The translations under genes were made by a program, and so were the position numbers. Under the pieces are notes generated by a model that saw only the letters and a list, made by a program, of their open reading frames with translations, did not search any database and was not told the origin of the DNA. Positions 34,832 through 43,814 of a stretch of 64,000 nucleotides of DNA are shown piece by piece. Numbering within the stretch: position 1 is the first letter of the stretch; each line of letters opens with the position of its first letter. The stretch lies in contig NZ_BDAE01000014.1 of the NCBI RefSeq assembly GCF_002091675.1, positions 82,066-146,065 of the forward strand, in the 5' to 3' direction. The DNA comes from Pseudomonas luteola NBRC 103146 (GTDB lineage Bacteria; Pseudomonadota; Gammaproteobacteria; Pseudomonadales; Pseudomonadaceae).

Positions 34832-36901
34832 CTATCGTATAACGGTACTGGATTGACTGCTCGCAGCGTTGGATGTCTGCAGCAGACCTTGAGGCACCTT
34901 GAACGGATTGCCATAAGCCGTGATGTATTTGCGCCCAATGAGTGAGGAGCCGACCGTGTTCAAGTGGTCCCCATCCATATAGAGCGGTACATTCTCGAGC
35001 GACGAGTAGCAGCGTTCGGTATCACAGATCACCCTTTTCGGGTCGATCACAACAATGCCTGGATGTACCTTGCTCAGGTTATCGATAATCGTGTCGAAGT
35101 CCTTTTGCCGCTCATTCACCGCAACGACTGGAATAGAGCAGTCGCCATCCAGTTCGAAGGCCAGCTTCTTGATATCGCAGCGGTGCAGGTCTTCGCCCAT
35201 TTCTGGAACATCCTCGATAATGACAGGCGTAGCACCAGACGCCACAACCTTGGCCACTGCGTTTTGAAGACCGGTCTGCAGCGTGTTCATGGCGATAAAG
35301 TCGTCACTGGGCGCGTCGGGGCGGATGCGGTAGAAATCCGTCATCCCCGGCTCGTTCAAGCCATACAGATACATGGCCCAACGCCCGGACAGAATCACAT
35401 ACTTGAACTGACTCTTTTCAATCAGGTTACTAATGACCGGGGAGGTCAGCTCAATCGACTTGTCGACGTGATTGCGACGTGGGTTCACATGAACACCTGC
35501 CACACCTGGCAGGTAGATGGTATTGGAGCGGGTTATATCGTATCCGCGAAGATTAGCCTCCTTGAGCATGACATCGATCATGCCGGTAATTGCCCCGGCG
35601 TGCGAATCACCTACCAGCAGAACATCTACTTCTTTCTTGTCCTGAACACCAAGTTTGCACTGATCTGCAGATAACGGATTCAACAGGTCCGCGCCGTTGA
35701 AACATCCTGCCCTTAGCTTGGGGAAAACTTCCTTGACGTTTTTATCCATTGTCAGGAGCGTACTGTCGTACCTGGACGCAAAGCCTTCCAGCTTGGCAGC
35801 TACCACTAGAAATGACGTTGTCATCAGGACCGGCAAGAGATAAAGAAACGCGAAGGTGTTTTGCGGCTTGAATTTGATCTGAGTACGGAAAGGCTGCTCC
35901 ACGAAGCGCCAACTGAGGTATGCCAGCGCAAGGGAAACGCTGACCAGCATGATCTGATCTGTCGCCGTAATCTTTCCATGAACATAGTTATGAAAAGCGA
36001 TCAGCGGCCAGTGCCATAGATACAAGGAATAGGAAATCAGGCCAATGAACACCAGCGGCCGCAACGACAACAACTGAGACGCTACGGTACGATGATGACC
36101 GCCGGACCAGATAAGTAATGCTGCTCCCAGGCATGGCCAGAGTGCATTCAGCCCTGGGAAAGGACTTGCCTTGTCCAGTACCAACGCCGGTATCAGGATC
36201 AGAGCAAGACCTGCCAGACCTGCAAGGGTAGACAAGTGTTTGCCGGGACTACCCAGTGTTCTCCAGTGCATGGCCAAAGCGCTTCCAATCAGCAGCTCAA
36301 AGGCCCGTGTCGGCAAGAGATAGTAGGCGGACAATGGCTTGTATAGCGCGCCTAGCTCGGAGATGACAATGGCAACGACCAGTACGGCAAGGATCGCCCA
36401 GTTGAACAGTTGTTTACCTAACAGGCGATAGCCGAGCAGAAATAGCAACGGCCAGACAAAATAGTACTGCTCTTCAACCGCCAGTGACCAGGTATGCAGC
36501 AGGGGAACCTCGTGACTGCTGGATGAAAAGTAGCCATCCGTATCTTTCCAGAAGTAAAAATTCGAAAGTCCGAAGTAGGAAAACAATGCACTTCGGCTAA
36601 AGCCAATCAAATCGTTTGGTAATAAAACAAAAAAAGCGGCAATGCTTGTGCAGAAAATGACTACTGTCAGTGCAGGCATTAAACGCTTGATGCGGTTTAA
36701 ATAAAAACGGGTAAAGCTGAAACTGCTCCGTTCGGCCTGAGCGGCAATGTTTTGTGTAATCAGAAAACCTGAAATCACAAAAAAGACATCGACCCCTATA
36801 AATCCACCCCCAAAACCAGAAACCCCAACGTGGTTAAGTAATACAAGCAGCACAGCTATTGCTCTTAGACCATCTATGTCACTTCTGTAATCCCTTTCCA
36901 T
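34832..36901 (-). CDS. OafA-type acyltransferase with C-terminal SGNH domain
   Basis: This 689-residue protein O-acylates a cell-surface polysaccharide, probably O-antigen or capsule. The N-terminal acyltransferase-3 domain (about ten helices to residue 370) begins with YRSDIDGLRAIAVLLVLLNHVG containing the catalytic His, and has GVDVFFVISGFLI and the W-S-L-A-V-E-E-Q-Y motif. The SGNH domain starts near 420 with LLVGDSHAG and ends with the catalytic DGDHLN near 642. The usual ribosome-binding site is weak. It is divergent from a second acyltransferase across an AT-rich spacer, suggesting a transferred surface-modification island. Confidence 0.9.
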   Translation of the reverse strand: MERDYRSDIDGLRAIAVLLVLLNHVGVSGFGGGFIGVDVFFVISGFLITQNIAAQAERSSFSFTRFYLNRIKRLMPALTVVIFCTSIAAFFVLLPNDLIGFSRSALFSYFGLSNFYFWKDTDGYFSSSSHEVPLLHTWSLAVEEQYYFVWPLLFLLGYRLLGKQLFNWAILAVLVVAIVISELGALYKPLSAYYLLPTRAFELLIGSALAMHWRTLGSPGKHLSTLAGLAGLALILIPALVLDKASPFPGLNALWPCLGAALLIWSGGHHRTVASQLLSLRPLVFIGLISYSLYLWHWPLIAFHNYVHGKITATDQIMLVSVSLALAYLSWRFVEQPFRTQIKFKPQNTFAFLYLLPVLMTTSFLVVAAKLEGFASRYDSTLLTMDKNVKEVFPKLRAGCFNGADLLNPLSADQCKLGVQDKKEVDVLLVGDSHAGAITGMIDVMLKEANLRGYDITRSNTIYLPGVAGVHVNPRRNHVDKSIELTSPVISNLIEKSQFKYVILSGRWAMYLYGLNEPGMTDFYRIRPDAPSDDFIAMNTLQTGLQNAVAKVVASGATPVIIEDVPEMGEDLHRCDIKKLAFELDGDCSIPVVAVNERQKDFDTIIDNLSKVHPGIVVIDPKRVICDTERCYSSLENVPLYMDGDHLNTVGSSLIGRKYITAYGNPFKVPQGLLQTSNAASSQSSTVIR

Positions 36902-37403
36902 GAATAAACATGCTCCGATGAGATGAGAACTTTCACGGCTGCTAAGTTAGTTCATGGCAAAAAAGAGTAGAATTTTTTTTGAGAATTAGATCAATTATTC
37001 GACATGTACTACGTGGTTAATTTATAAAGTAAACTACAAATAATGTGCGCTTAATATCTAGGACTATGTGATGTCAATATGGGTTGCAACGATTTTAATG
37101 AGTTATCAAATTGCCACTATATAAGGCGCAGCAGCTGATTGGTTCTCGTTGGTTTGGCTTTTAAAAAAAGAGTAAGAGGATAGGGTGAGGGAGCGGGCTG
37201 CTTCATCTTTGCGGCATACAAGATGTATTGGTCAAATGGCTATCATTGTTTAAGCAGGGTGAGTTTCTTTACGATGAAGGGCTCTATCGCACTGCTTTCA
37301 TGGTGCGCGTCTGGTTAAAACTGAAGTCAGATGAGCCGTAGTGGCTGTCATGGCGTTTATCTGACCGATCATAAATGGAATTATTGAAAGAGAACTCAAC
37401 CAA
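36902..37403. other. AT-rich spacer between divergent acyltransferase genes
   Basis: This 500-base gap is clearly AT-richer than its surroundings, especially 36955-37150, with A and T runs. I see no gene, tRNA or insertion-sequence end. It should hold the promoters of both acyltransferase genes. The composition suggests acquisition or control by a nucleoid silencer of the MvaT/H-NS type. Confidence 0.45.
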
Positions 37404-38555
37404 ATGACGATGACCTTTGGAATTATATCGCTGTATATAATTTCGCTCTTCGTACTTGACCATGTCTTCAACAAGACCACTATCCTGTCAAGTCAAGCGC
37501 TTTTACGATCTTCTCCGCTGGATGCACTCAGGGGCTTGCTGGCGACATCGGTCGTATGTTCCCACTTTTTTGTTACCTATAACTGGAAGGCAACGGGAGA
37601 GTGGGGCAGGTCTGATAATACCATCATGAACAATATGGGCGCGGTTCCCGTATCTATGTTCTTTATGATCACCGGATTCCTGTTTTTCGGAAAAATTTAT
37701 AACAAAAGTAGTATTGACTGGAAAAGGGTTTTTAGCTCTCGAGTCAAAAGAATAATGCCTTTGTACGTTTTTGCTGTTCTAGTCGTAGCGGCTGTCAGTT
37801 TTTATCAGACTCAATTCCACTTGGTCAGTTTGCCTCAACTGGTGAAAGAAATAATACGATGGGGAATATTCAAGGGATCCTCCTTTAATGGATTTGAAGA
37901 CAGCTGGTTGATCACGGCAGGTGTTCAATGGACACTAAAATACGAGTGGTTTTTCTATTTACTGTTACCGGTATTGGCAGCTCTTTTGAATCGCCAAGGC
38001 TATGGTTGGTATCTGGCTGGTTCTCTGCTTGTCGCCCTTGCTGTAATACCTGCACATTATTTTCACTTTATTGATGCGTCATTAGGCATTCTGTTTCTGG
38101 CCGGTTTCCTACCGGTGCTTGTTAAAAACCACCGTCCTCATTGGATTTCCAAGCTCAGGAGCAAACCTGCGGCGGTGCTTGCCGTGGTATTGATTGGTAT
38201 CAGCATGGGGTTGGATGACTATTTTTCGTTGTTGCAAGTAAGCATGTTGGGCATAGCTTTCCTGATCATGGCGTTGGGAAACGATCTGTTTGGCCTGCTT
38301 AGTCGGCGCGGCCTCAAGACCTTGGGAGAGATCAGCTACAGCATCTATTTGCTACATGGCATCGTTCTGTACGTTGTCTTTACGCTGTGCAATGGCTTTG
38401 CCGTAACCGGCGGAAGCGTTACCAGCTACCTTGCGTTTTTACCTTTTATCCTGTTGCTAGTGTGCGGTATTTCGACGATCACGTTTCTTATGATTGAAAA
38501 GCCATTTATCCTCAAGCCCAAGCAAGGCATTGAAGCATTGGCACCGCCTCCTTGA
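37404..38555 (+). CDS. Acyltransferase-3 family membrane protein
   Basis: The 383-residue polytopic protein has an N-terminal helix followed by LDALRGLLATSVVCSHFFV, with the family's R and catalytic His, then MFFMITGFLFFGKIY and RVKRIMPLYVFAVLV. It ends with GEISYSIYLLHG and a MIEKPF motif typical of this family. It has no SGNH domain, unlike the divergent neighbour. It likely acylates a surface glycan. The N-terminal part has lower GC than the housekeeping genes around. A second ATG at 37410 is also possible. It ends at a strong terminator. Confidence 0.85.
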   Translation: MTMTFGIISLYIISLFVLDHVFNKTTILSSQALLRSSPLDALRGLLATSVVCSHFFVTYNWKATGEWGRSDNTIMNNMGAVPVSMFFMITGFLFFGKIYNKSSIDWKRVFSSRVKRIMPLYVFAVLVVAAVSFYQTQFHLVSLPQLVKEIIRWGIFKGSSFNGFEDSWLITAGVQWTLKYEWFFYLLLPVLAALLNRQGYGWYLAGSLLVALAVIPAHYFHFIDASLGILFLAGFLPVLVKNHRPHWISKLRSKPAAVLAVVLIGISMGLDDYFSLLQVSMLGIAFLIMALGNDLFGLLSRRGLKTLGEISYSIYLLHGIVLYVVFTLCNGFAVTGGSVTSYLAFLPFILLLVCGISTITFLMIEKPFILKPKQGIEALAPPP

Positions 38556-38614
38556 TGAGTTTTTAGTCGCTACGCGGCCTTGAGGGAGGTTGCTTTTTTT
38601 CGATCGGACCACAG

Positions 38615-38650
38615 CATAAAAAAACCAGGGCATGCCCTGGTTTTTTTATG
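38615..38650. terminator. Perfect 36-bp palindromic bidirectional terminator
   Basis: CATAAAAAAACCAGGGCA and its exact complement TGCCCTGGTTTTTTTATG form an uninterrupted palindrome with T7 on both strands. It separates the plus-strand acyltransferase from the convergent 108-residue gene. Confidence 0.92.
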
Positions 38651-38685
38651 TCAGAAGAGCAACCGCAAGGGCTGCCCGAATAGTC

Positions 38686-39012
38686 TTAAAAGTATTTTTC
38701 TATGTATTGAACACGCGGGCTGCTTTGAGCCTTTGACCATTGTTCGAGAAGCGTGCGGTACATACGTGACATGAACGTCTCGTCAGCCGCAGCGGTCTTG
38801 CCAACATAGCCTTTGCCACGATGATAGGTCTTGAAGCGAACCTTCATGTTCGGTTTTTCCTTCTCGAAGGCTTCCGGGTCGACGTTTGCCGGAAGCCGAT
38901 CGATATGCACCTTGCCGGATGAGCAAATCCACAGGATGTGGTGATCATTTTTGTCCTTGCAGGAGGCATAAAGTTGTTTCAAGTCATCAAGGGTTGGGTT
39001 GTTGAGATCCAT
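38686..39012 (-). CDS. Conserved hypothetical protein downstream of aceA
   Basis: The 108-residue soluble protein begins MDLNNPTLDDLKQLYASCKDKNDHHILWI and has no known catalytic motif. Short proteins of this type are conserved near isocitrate lyase genes in pseudomonads, as I recall. The ATG at 39010-39012 has a strong AGGAG seven bases upstream. It follows aceA by about 100 bases on the same strand and may be cotranscribed. Function unknown; the link to the glyoxylate shunt is positional only. Confidence 0.7.
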   Translation of the reverse strand: MDLNNPTLDDLKQLYASCKDKNDHHILWICSSGKVHIDRLPANVDPEAFEKEKPNMKVRFKTYHRGKGYVGKTAAADETFMSRMYRTLLEQWSKAQSSPRVQYIEKYF

Positions 39013-39116
39013 GATTGGGCTCCTCGTGAGACAGCTTCCGGTGGTACTCGGAAGGAAACGGTAAACAAGTCACTTACGGTAAAACCGGCCCGGGTGGGCC
39101 GGAATAACGTTACTCG

Positions 39117-40712
39117 TCAATGGAACTGGTTCATGGTGTTGTCCTTGCCGCTCGCCTTGAGGGCTGCCTCGCCTGCGAAATATTCCTTGTGATCATCCCC
39201 GATATCGGAGCCGGCCATGTTCTGGTGCTTCACACAGGCGATTCCCTGGCGAATCTCCTGGCGCTGAACGCCTTTTACATAGGCCAGCATGCCTTCATCA
39301 GCGAAGTAACCCTTCGCCAGGTTATCCGTCGACAGCGCCGCCGTGTGGTAGGTTGGCAAGGTAATGAGGTGATGGAATATCCCTGCTTCCCGGGAGCCGT
39401 CCCGCTGGAAGGTCCGAATTTTCTCATCGGCGATACGGGCCAGTTCGGTCTCGTCGTACTCTGCGCTCATCAACTTGGTACGGTCATAAGCCGATACGTC
39501 CTTGCCTTCGGCTTGCAGACTGTCGAAGACCTGCTGTCTGAAGTTCAGCGTCCAGTTGAAGGAAGGACTGTTGTTGTAGACCAGCTTGGCGTTTGGAACG
39601 ACCTCGCGGATGCGGTCAACCATGCTTTTGATCTGGCCAACGTGGGGCTTTTCCGTTTCAATCCATAGCAGGTCTGCCCCGTTTTGCAGCGATGTGATGC
39701 AGTCCAATACAACGCGATCCTGCCCGCTGCCCTGACGGAACTGGAACAGGCCGCTTGCCAGACGCTTGGGACGCAGCAGCTTTCCATCACGGTTGAGAAT
39801 GACGTCTCCGTTCTTCAGTTCGGCAGGGCTGATCTCTTCACAATCGAGAAAACTGTTGTATTGATCGCCCAGGTCGCCCGGTTGCTTGCTGACGGCAATC
39901 TGCTTGGTTAGCCCGGCGCCCAGGGAGTCTGTGCGAGCGACGATAACGCCGTCATCTACTCCCAACTCGAGGAATGCATAGCGAACCGCATTGATCTTGG
40001 CCAGAAAATCTTCGTGGGGTACCGTGACCTTTCCATCCTGGTGACCGCACTGTTTTTCATCCGAGACCTGGTTTTCCAGCTGGATACAGCAGGCTCCGGC
40101 CTCGATCATCTTTTTGGCCAGCAAATAGGTGGCTTCCGCATTACCAAAGCCCGCATCGATATCGGCAATGATCGGTACGATATGGGTTTCATAGCTGTCG
40201 ATCTGTTGCTGGATTGCTGCAGCCTTGGCGTTTTCATCGGCTGCACGGGCAGCATCCAGCTCACGGAACAGGCCACCCAGCTCGCGTGCATCTGCCTGAC
40301 GCAAAAAGGTATACAGCTCCTCGATCAAAGCCGGAACAGCCGTCTTCTCGTGCATGGACTGGTCCGGTAGTGGGCCGAACTCCGAGCGCAACGCCGCAAT
40401 CATCCAGCCTGACAGATACAGGTAGCGCTTGTTGGTGGTCTTCAGATGCTTCTTGATGGAGATAAGCTTCTGCTGGCCGATAAAGCCGTGCCAGCAGCCC
40501 AGGGACTGGGTATATGCCGAGGAGTCGGCATCGTACTCAGCCATGTCTTTGCGCATGATGGCCGCGGTATAGCGCGCAATATCCAGTCCGGTCCTGAAGC
40601 GGTTTTGTATCCGCATCCGGGCGGCATATTCGGGGTTGATAGCGTTCCAACTCTTGCCTGCTGTTTCTCTCAAGGCTGCGATGGCATTGATTTCATTTTG
40701 ATAAACGGACAT
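39117..40712 (-). CDS. aceA: Isocitrate lyase
   Basis: This cytosolic enzyme splits isocitrate to glyoxylate and succinate and opens the glyoxylate shunt needed to grow on acetate or fatty acids. The 531 residues match the long Pseudomonas form and not the 434-residue E. coli form. The catalytic loop reads DEKQCGHQDGK near 218-226 (active-site Cys in K-Q-C-G-H). The substrate site shows VYNNSPSFNW and a metal-binding DIDAGFGN. The ATG at 40710-40712 has AAGGA upstream. Its long upstream gap contains TGTAGT/ACTACA repeats that may bind a carbon-flux regulator. Malonate use by the nearby mdc operon yields acetyl units that need this shunt. Confidence 0.94.
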   Translation of the reverse strand: MSVYQNEINAIAALRETAGKSWNAINPEYAARMRIQNRFRTGLDIARYTAAIMRKDMAEYDADSSAYTQSLGCWHGFIGQQKLISIKKHLKTTNKRYLYLSGWMIAALRSEFGPLPDQSMHEKTAVPALIEELYTFLRQADARELGGLFRELDAARAADENAKAAAIQQQIDSYETHIVPIIADIDAGFGNAEATYLLAKKMIEAGACCIQLENQVSDEKQCGHQDGKVTVPHEDFLAKINAVRYAFLELGVDDGVIVARTDSLGAGLTKQIAVSKQPGDLGDQYNSFLDCEEISPAELKNGDVILNRDGKLLRPKRLASGLFQFRQGSGQDRVVLDCITSLQNGADLLWIETEKPHVGQIKSMVDRIREVVPNAKLVYNNSPSFNWTLNFRQQVFDSLQAEGKDVSAYDRTKLMSAEYDETELARIADEKIRTFQRDGSREAGIFHHLITLPTYHTAALSTDNLAKGYFADEGMLAYVKGVQRQEIRQGIACVKHQNMAGSDIGDDHKEYFAGEAALKASGKDNTMNQFH

Positions 40713-40963
40713 GGGGTCAATCCTTCTCGGCTGAAAATGACTTTCGAACAGTTTTTCCTACCGTGACCTGCGTGCCGCGTATAAGCGCAGCACTGGGCTC
40801 AACGTCGAGTGCGACTGAAGGAAGCGAAACAGCAGACAAGACATCTCTAGTGATACACCCTGCAGGGATACCGCTAAAGACGAATACCTTGGATCAGGTC
40901 GTTCACCTGATACTGACCGAACCGCTGGGGTCATCTAACCGTTTCCGTACAGTTACAACTCTA

Positions 40964-40990
40964 TGTAGTGCTTTATGGGCAGTTACTACA
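40964..40990 (-). promoter_or_regulatory. TGTAGT-N15-ACTACA inverted repeat
   Basis: TGTAGT (40964-40969) and ACTACA (40985-40990) form an inverted repeat about 250 bases upstream of the aceA start. The half-sites resemble those of HexR/RccR-type RpiR-family regulators of central carbon metabolism, from memory. Confidence 0.35.
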
Positions 40991-41096
40991 AAGGATGGCC
41001 CGAGGGTTACCCGGAGCGCAGCCAGAAGGCCTTTTTGGCCTCTTTCTAGCGAAAGCAGGGTTAGATTGCATGACCTTAAAAGGGTCGTCAATGCTT

Positions 41097-41128
41097 TTTT
41101 GTAGTGAAATTATATTTGTACTACAAAA
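41097..41128 (-). promoter_or_regulatory. TTTTGTAGT-N14-ACTACAAAA inverted repeat
   Basis: A perfect 9-bp inverted repeat. Within it, TGTAGTGAAATTATA (41100-41114) approximates a 15-bp RpiR-type operator. A further AGTAGTAGT run follows. The same half-sites recur about 110 bases nearer aceA, suggesting cooperative binding or two sites. Confidence 0.4.
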
Positions 41129-41456
41129 GTAGTAGTGATCAGACGATGCGGCTACAACCCAGCGTTCATGCACCTTTTAGGGTGAAGGGGCATCCTGCTT
41201 TTGACTGATGAGTCACCTGGAAGCATGGAGTTTTGTGCCGCTGAAGGAGAAAACAAAGAGGGAAGGCTCTAGGGTGAGGGCGGGCACTTTACAAGTAACG
41301 CCGCAGGCGATGGTCTAGTTTGCTCATTTCAACCCTTGCAACATGGTGACCGAGGTTGTCTGCCGTCCTTTGATTCAATGGACGATGCTATCGGAACGAT
41401 GTCAGGGCAAAGCAGTTCTTAACGTCATACCTTTGAACACTGCTGGAGCGTTCACT

Positions 41457-42326
41457 ATGCAAGAGGTTGCAGTCACTCATCACAAGAGGCGTGCAAATGG
41501 CATTCTCCAGCATTATGTGGATGCCGGTAGCGGGGCGCCCGTCGTGCTGTTGCACGGCTTTCCTGAAACTTCCTACGCTTGGCGCCAACAGATCCCGGTG
41601 CTGGCGCAGCACTATCGCGTTATTGCTCCTGATCTAAGAGGTTATGGTGAGACCGAAAAGCCGTCGACAGGCTATGACAAGCGCACCATGGCCAATGACC
41701 TGTGTGCCCTGTTGGATAGTCTTGGGATAAAGCGTATAGCTCTGGTAGGCCATGACCGCGGTGCACGTGTTGCTACGCGCTTTGCCAAGGATCATCCGCA
41801 GCGGCTCGAACGTCTGGTCGTCATGGACAATGTTCCAACACGAACCGTTTCCACCCAGATGAATGCAATCATTGCAAAGCACTATTGGTTCTTCATGTTT
41901 CATCTGGTGCCTGATCTTCCAGAACGTCTCATTTCAGGCAAGGAGGACATATGGCTTCGACATTTCTTTTCCGATTGGTGCTACGACCCCACGACGATTA
42001 CGGGCGAAGCCTTTGACCATTATGTCCGCGCTTATCAAATGCCAGGTGCGGTCCGAGGTGCCATGGCCGATTACCGGGCTAATGCTGAAGACCTGGCGCA
42101 GGATAATGAAGATGCGGACGTGAAAATCAGCTGTCCGACATTGTCACTCTGGGGCGCTAATTTCGAAGCAGTAGGCAAGTTGTTCGATATGCCGTCCGTA
42201 TGGGCAGAGCTGGCCACAGACCTAAAGACCGTTGCCATCGACCAGTGTGGTCATTTACCCCATGAGGAGAGAGCCGAGCGCGTTAATGAGCTATTGCTGG
42301 AATTCCTGAAGCCTTGGAAGGGCTAG
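41457..42326 (+). CDS. Alpha/beta hydrolase of the fluoroacetate dehalogenase / epoxide hydrolase class
   Basis: The 289-residue cytosolic enzyme has HGFPETSYAW (oxyanion region), the nucleophile Asp100 in GHDRGARV with Arg101 and Arg104, acid Asp124, and a late catalytic His in CGHLPHEE. An aspartate nucleophile followed by R-x-x-R is the fluoroacetate dehalogenase pattern that binds a carboxylate. The halide-pocket His-Trp pair reads Tyr143-Trp144, so the first residue differs, and epoxide hydrolase or other activity is possible. The ATG at 41457 has GGAG eight bases upstream and starts where the fold starts; the frame extends to 41343. Confidence 0.8.
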   Translation: MQEVAVTHHKRRANGILQHYVDAGSGAPVVLLHGFPETSYAWRQQIPVLAQHYRVIAPDLRGYGETEKPSTGYDKRTMANDLCALLDSLGIKRIALVGHDRGARVATRFAKDHPQRLERLVVMDNVPTRTVSTQMNAIIAKHYWFFMFHLVPDLPERLISGKEDIWLRHFFSDWCYDPTTITGEAFDHYVRAYQMPGAVRGAMADYRANAEDLAQDNEDADVKISCPTLSLWGANFEAVGKLFDMPSVWAELATDLKTVAIDQCGHLPHEERAERVNELLLEFLKPWKG

Positions 42327-42727
42327 CCCTGATGACCTCATGAGAAAGGTCAGGCTGCGAACCGCCTTGAAAAAAGGCACCTCGTCTCATTTCTCCCAAA
42401 ACGTGCCGCACATGTCGCCTGTGAGTGCCTGCACATGGGCTAAATAAAGTTTCTGGCATGAACTAAATAGCATTGATTTGTCTACATGGCACATTGATGC
42501 TATTTCGTGAAGTAGCTCTTCGTAACGAGGTATTGCATCTGCTAACGCAGGCGTGCCGTTACAAGGTGCTTCATCATCCCCATGGAGAAGGGGCATATCT
42601 GAACAAGAGGAGGCTCAACGTAAAGCCCAGCAGTAGTACCTGCATGGTAAGGAAGAAATCTGGCAGTTAAAGAAGTCGCTGGAATGCAGCGTGGGATAGG
42701 CATACGCAACTTAAAAGGATTAAGGCG
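42327..42727. other. Gene-free gap with one inverted repeat
   Basis: No gene is supported here. A 9-bp inverted repeat AAATAGCAT (42465-42473) / ATGCTATTT (42497-42505) with a 23-base spacer is present and could be an operator or a loose hairpin. The downstream gene has its ribosome-binding site at the end of the gap. Confidence 0.4.
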
Positions 42728-43222
42728 ATGCAGGAAACAATCGTACAACCTGAGTCATTTGTTCAGGGATTAAGTGATTACGTCAGCAAAGAAGACGCAG
42801 TCAATACCCAAAAGACCATTCATCAAGACGCCTTTATTCGGGGACTTAAAGAGCGGCTACCCGCCGAGACGCGGGATACCTTTACCGCCGAGCAACTGGC
42901 CTCATTGAAGCTGGCCTTCGGTACTCGCCCCTGGAGCAAACACCCGGTCGATGTCCGGACTACGTTCAAATTCTTTCGTAGTCGTTACTACTTTGTAATG
43001 GTGGCTGGCAAAGGCCATGCAGACGAGCAAAAAAGAACATCAGAGCTTTCGTTATTTGCCAAGGCCTTTGTCAAAGGCTCGTTGATGCTGATCTGGTTCA
43101 CCGTCGCCTCCATTCTGCTGACTTTCTGCCTTTACATTCTCAAGTCAGCTCTGAATATCGACTTTTTCCCGGACTTTTCCTTTGGTATCTGGGACTGGTT
43201 TCAAAGTCTGTTTGATCGTTGA
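42728..43222 (+). CDS. Single-span membrane protein of unknown family (164 aa)
   Basis: The N-terminal 110 residues are soluble and helical, with two similar segments (ESFVQGLSDYVSKEDAVNTQK and DAFIRGLKERLPAETRD), followed by one membrane helix at about 118-140 (SLMLIWFTVASILLTFCLYIL). It ends in an aromatic stretch (FSFGIWDWFQSLF). AAGGAT and a second AAGG precede the ATG. I do not recognise the family. It is convergent with the DUF1883 gene and separated from it by a terminator. Confidence 0.65.
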   Translation: MQETIVQPESFVQGLSDYVSKEDAVNTQKTIHQDAFIRGLKERLPAETRDTFTAEQLASLKLAFGTRPWSKHPVDVRTTFKFFRSRYYFVMVAGKGHADEQKRTSELSLFAKAFVKGSLMLIWFTVASILLTFCLYILKSALNIDFFPDFSFGIWDWFQSLFDR

Positions 43223-43246
43223 GCCCGGGGCCCGAAAGCCCACGAA

Positions 43247-43274
43247 TCGCCTGCTCGTGCTACAGAGCAGGCGA
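43247..43274. terminator. Hairpin between convergent genes
   Basis: TCGCCTGCTC (43247-43256) and GAGCAGGCGA (43265-43274) form a perfect 10-bp stem with an 8-nt loop, between the plus-strand stop at 43222 and the minus-strand stop at 43286. No T run. Confidence 0.6.
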
Positions 43275-43285
43275 AGGGTCATTGC

Positions 43286-43588
43286 CTAACGAAAATCGGA
43301 AGGGGATTTCCGGACGATCTTAATGGAGTGGGTAAACGTCGGCTTGCGGGTTACGCTGATTGGGCGCCGCGTCACGACATCAAGCGTAATGTTCCAGAAG
43401 CCTGTGCTTGGAACCTTGATCTTGGCGGGGAACCGGTCAAACGCGCCGCCGTGATAGGTATGCCGACCGCCGTTTTTGAAACTGCGAAAGTTGGCGTCGT
43501 TCATGAGGCGAATATTGCAGGTCTGCGAGCAGTCGATAACGACCATATCACCTTCGTTAAGGTGCTCGCGCTGGTGTACGAATTTCAT
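43286..43588 (-). CDS. DUF1883-family protein
   Basis: The 100-residue soluble protein begins MKFVHQREHLNEGDMVVIDCSQTCN, and contains NDANFRSFKNGGRHTYHGG and a W-N-I-T-L-D-V segment, all typical of DUF1883. The fold is a small beta protein; function is unknown, though relatives are found fused to or near TIR-domain proteins. None is adjacent here. The ATG at 43586-43588 has GGAG upstream; the frame runs to 43630. It is divergent from the arylsulfotransferase-like gene. Confidence 0.8.
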   Translation of the reverse strand: MKFVHQREHLNEGDMVVIDCSQTCNIRLMNDANFRSFKNGGRHTYHGGAFDRFPAKIKVPSTGFWNITLDVVTRRPISVTRKPTFTHSIKIVRKSPSDFR

Positions 43589-43814
43589 TGCAGCTCCACA
43601 GCGCTGTCTTTCAAAGGTGAACGATACCATAGCCCGGGCGTGGCTATCCCATGTGATTGGTCGCGTGCTGAGTCAGTAGTCGGTCTCACCTCGTCAACAC
43701 AGGTGCCTATCTCCCGATCATCCGTGCGCGTGCAGTGCACTTACCCTTGCGTTGCTCTCTAATGCATCCACAGGCGAGCCATTTAGTGGCGAACGTTAAG
43801 GGGATGAGGGTTTA

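Larger units (their letters stand above)
40713..41456. other. Long regulatory gap upstream of aceA
   Basis: About 740 bases separate aceA and the divergent hydrolase. No supported gene is present; a plus-strand frame at 40763-41104 shows no family features. The stretch contains two inverted repeats built from TGTAGT and ACTACA (listed separately) and a short GGCC-rich hairpin near 41029-41040. Confidence 0.5.

Noticed and set aside
36902..37403. Insertion-sequence remnant or tRNA in the AT-rich spacer
   Set aside because: No terminal repeats, transposase fragments or cloverleaf-compatible segments were seen.
40763..41104. Plus-strand open frame of 113 residues upstream of aceA
   Set aside because: No domain features and low-complexity Thr/Ser/Arg content; it overlaps the candidate aceA regulatory repeats, so it is more likely non-coding.
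42465..42505. Intrinsic terminator of the dehalogenase-like gene at the AAATAGCAT repeat
   Set aside because: The 23-base spacer is long, the stem is AT-rich and no T tract follows; left as an unexplained inverted repeat.
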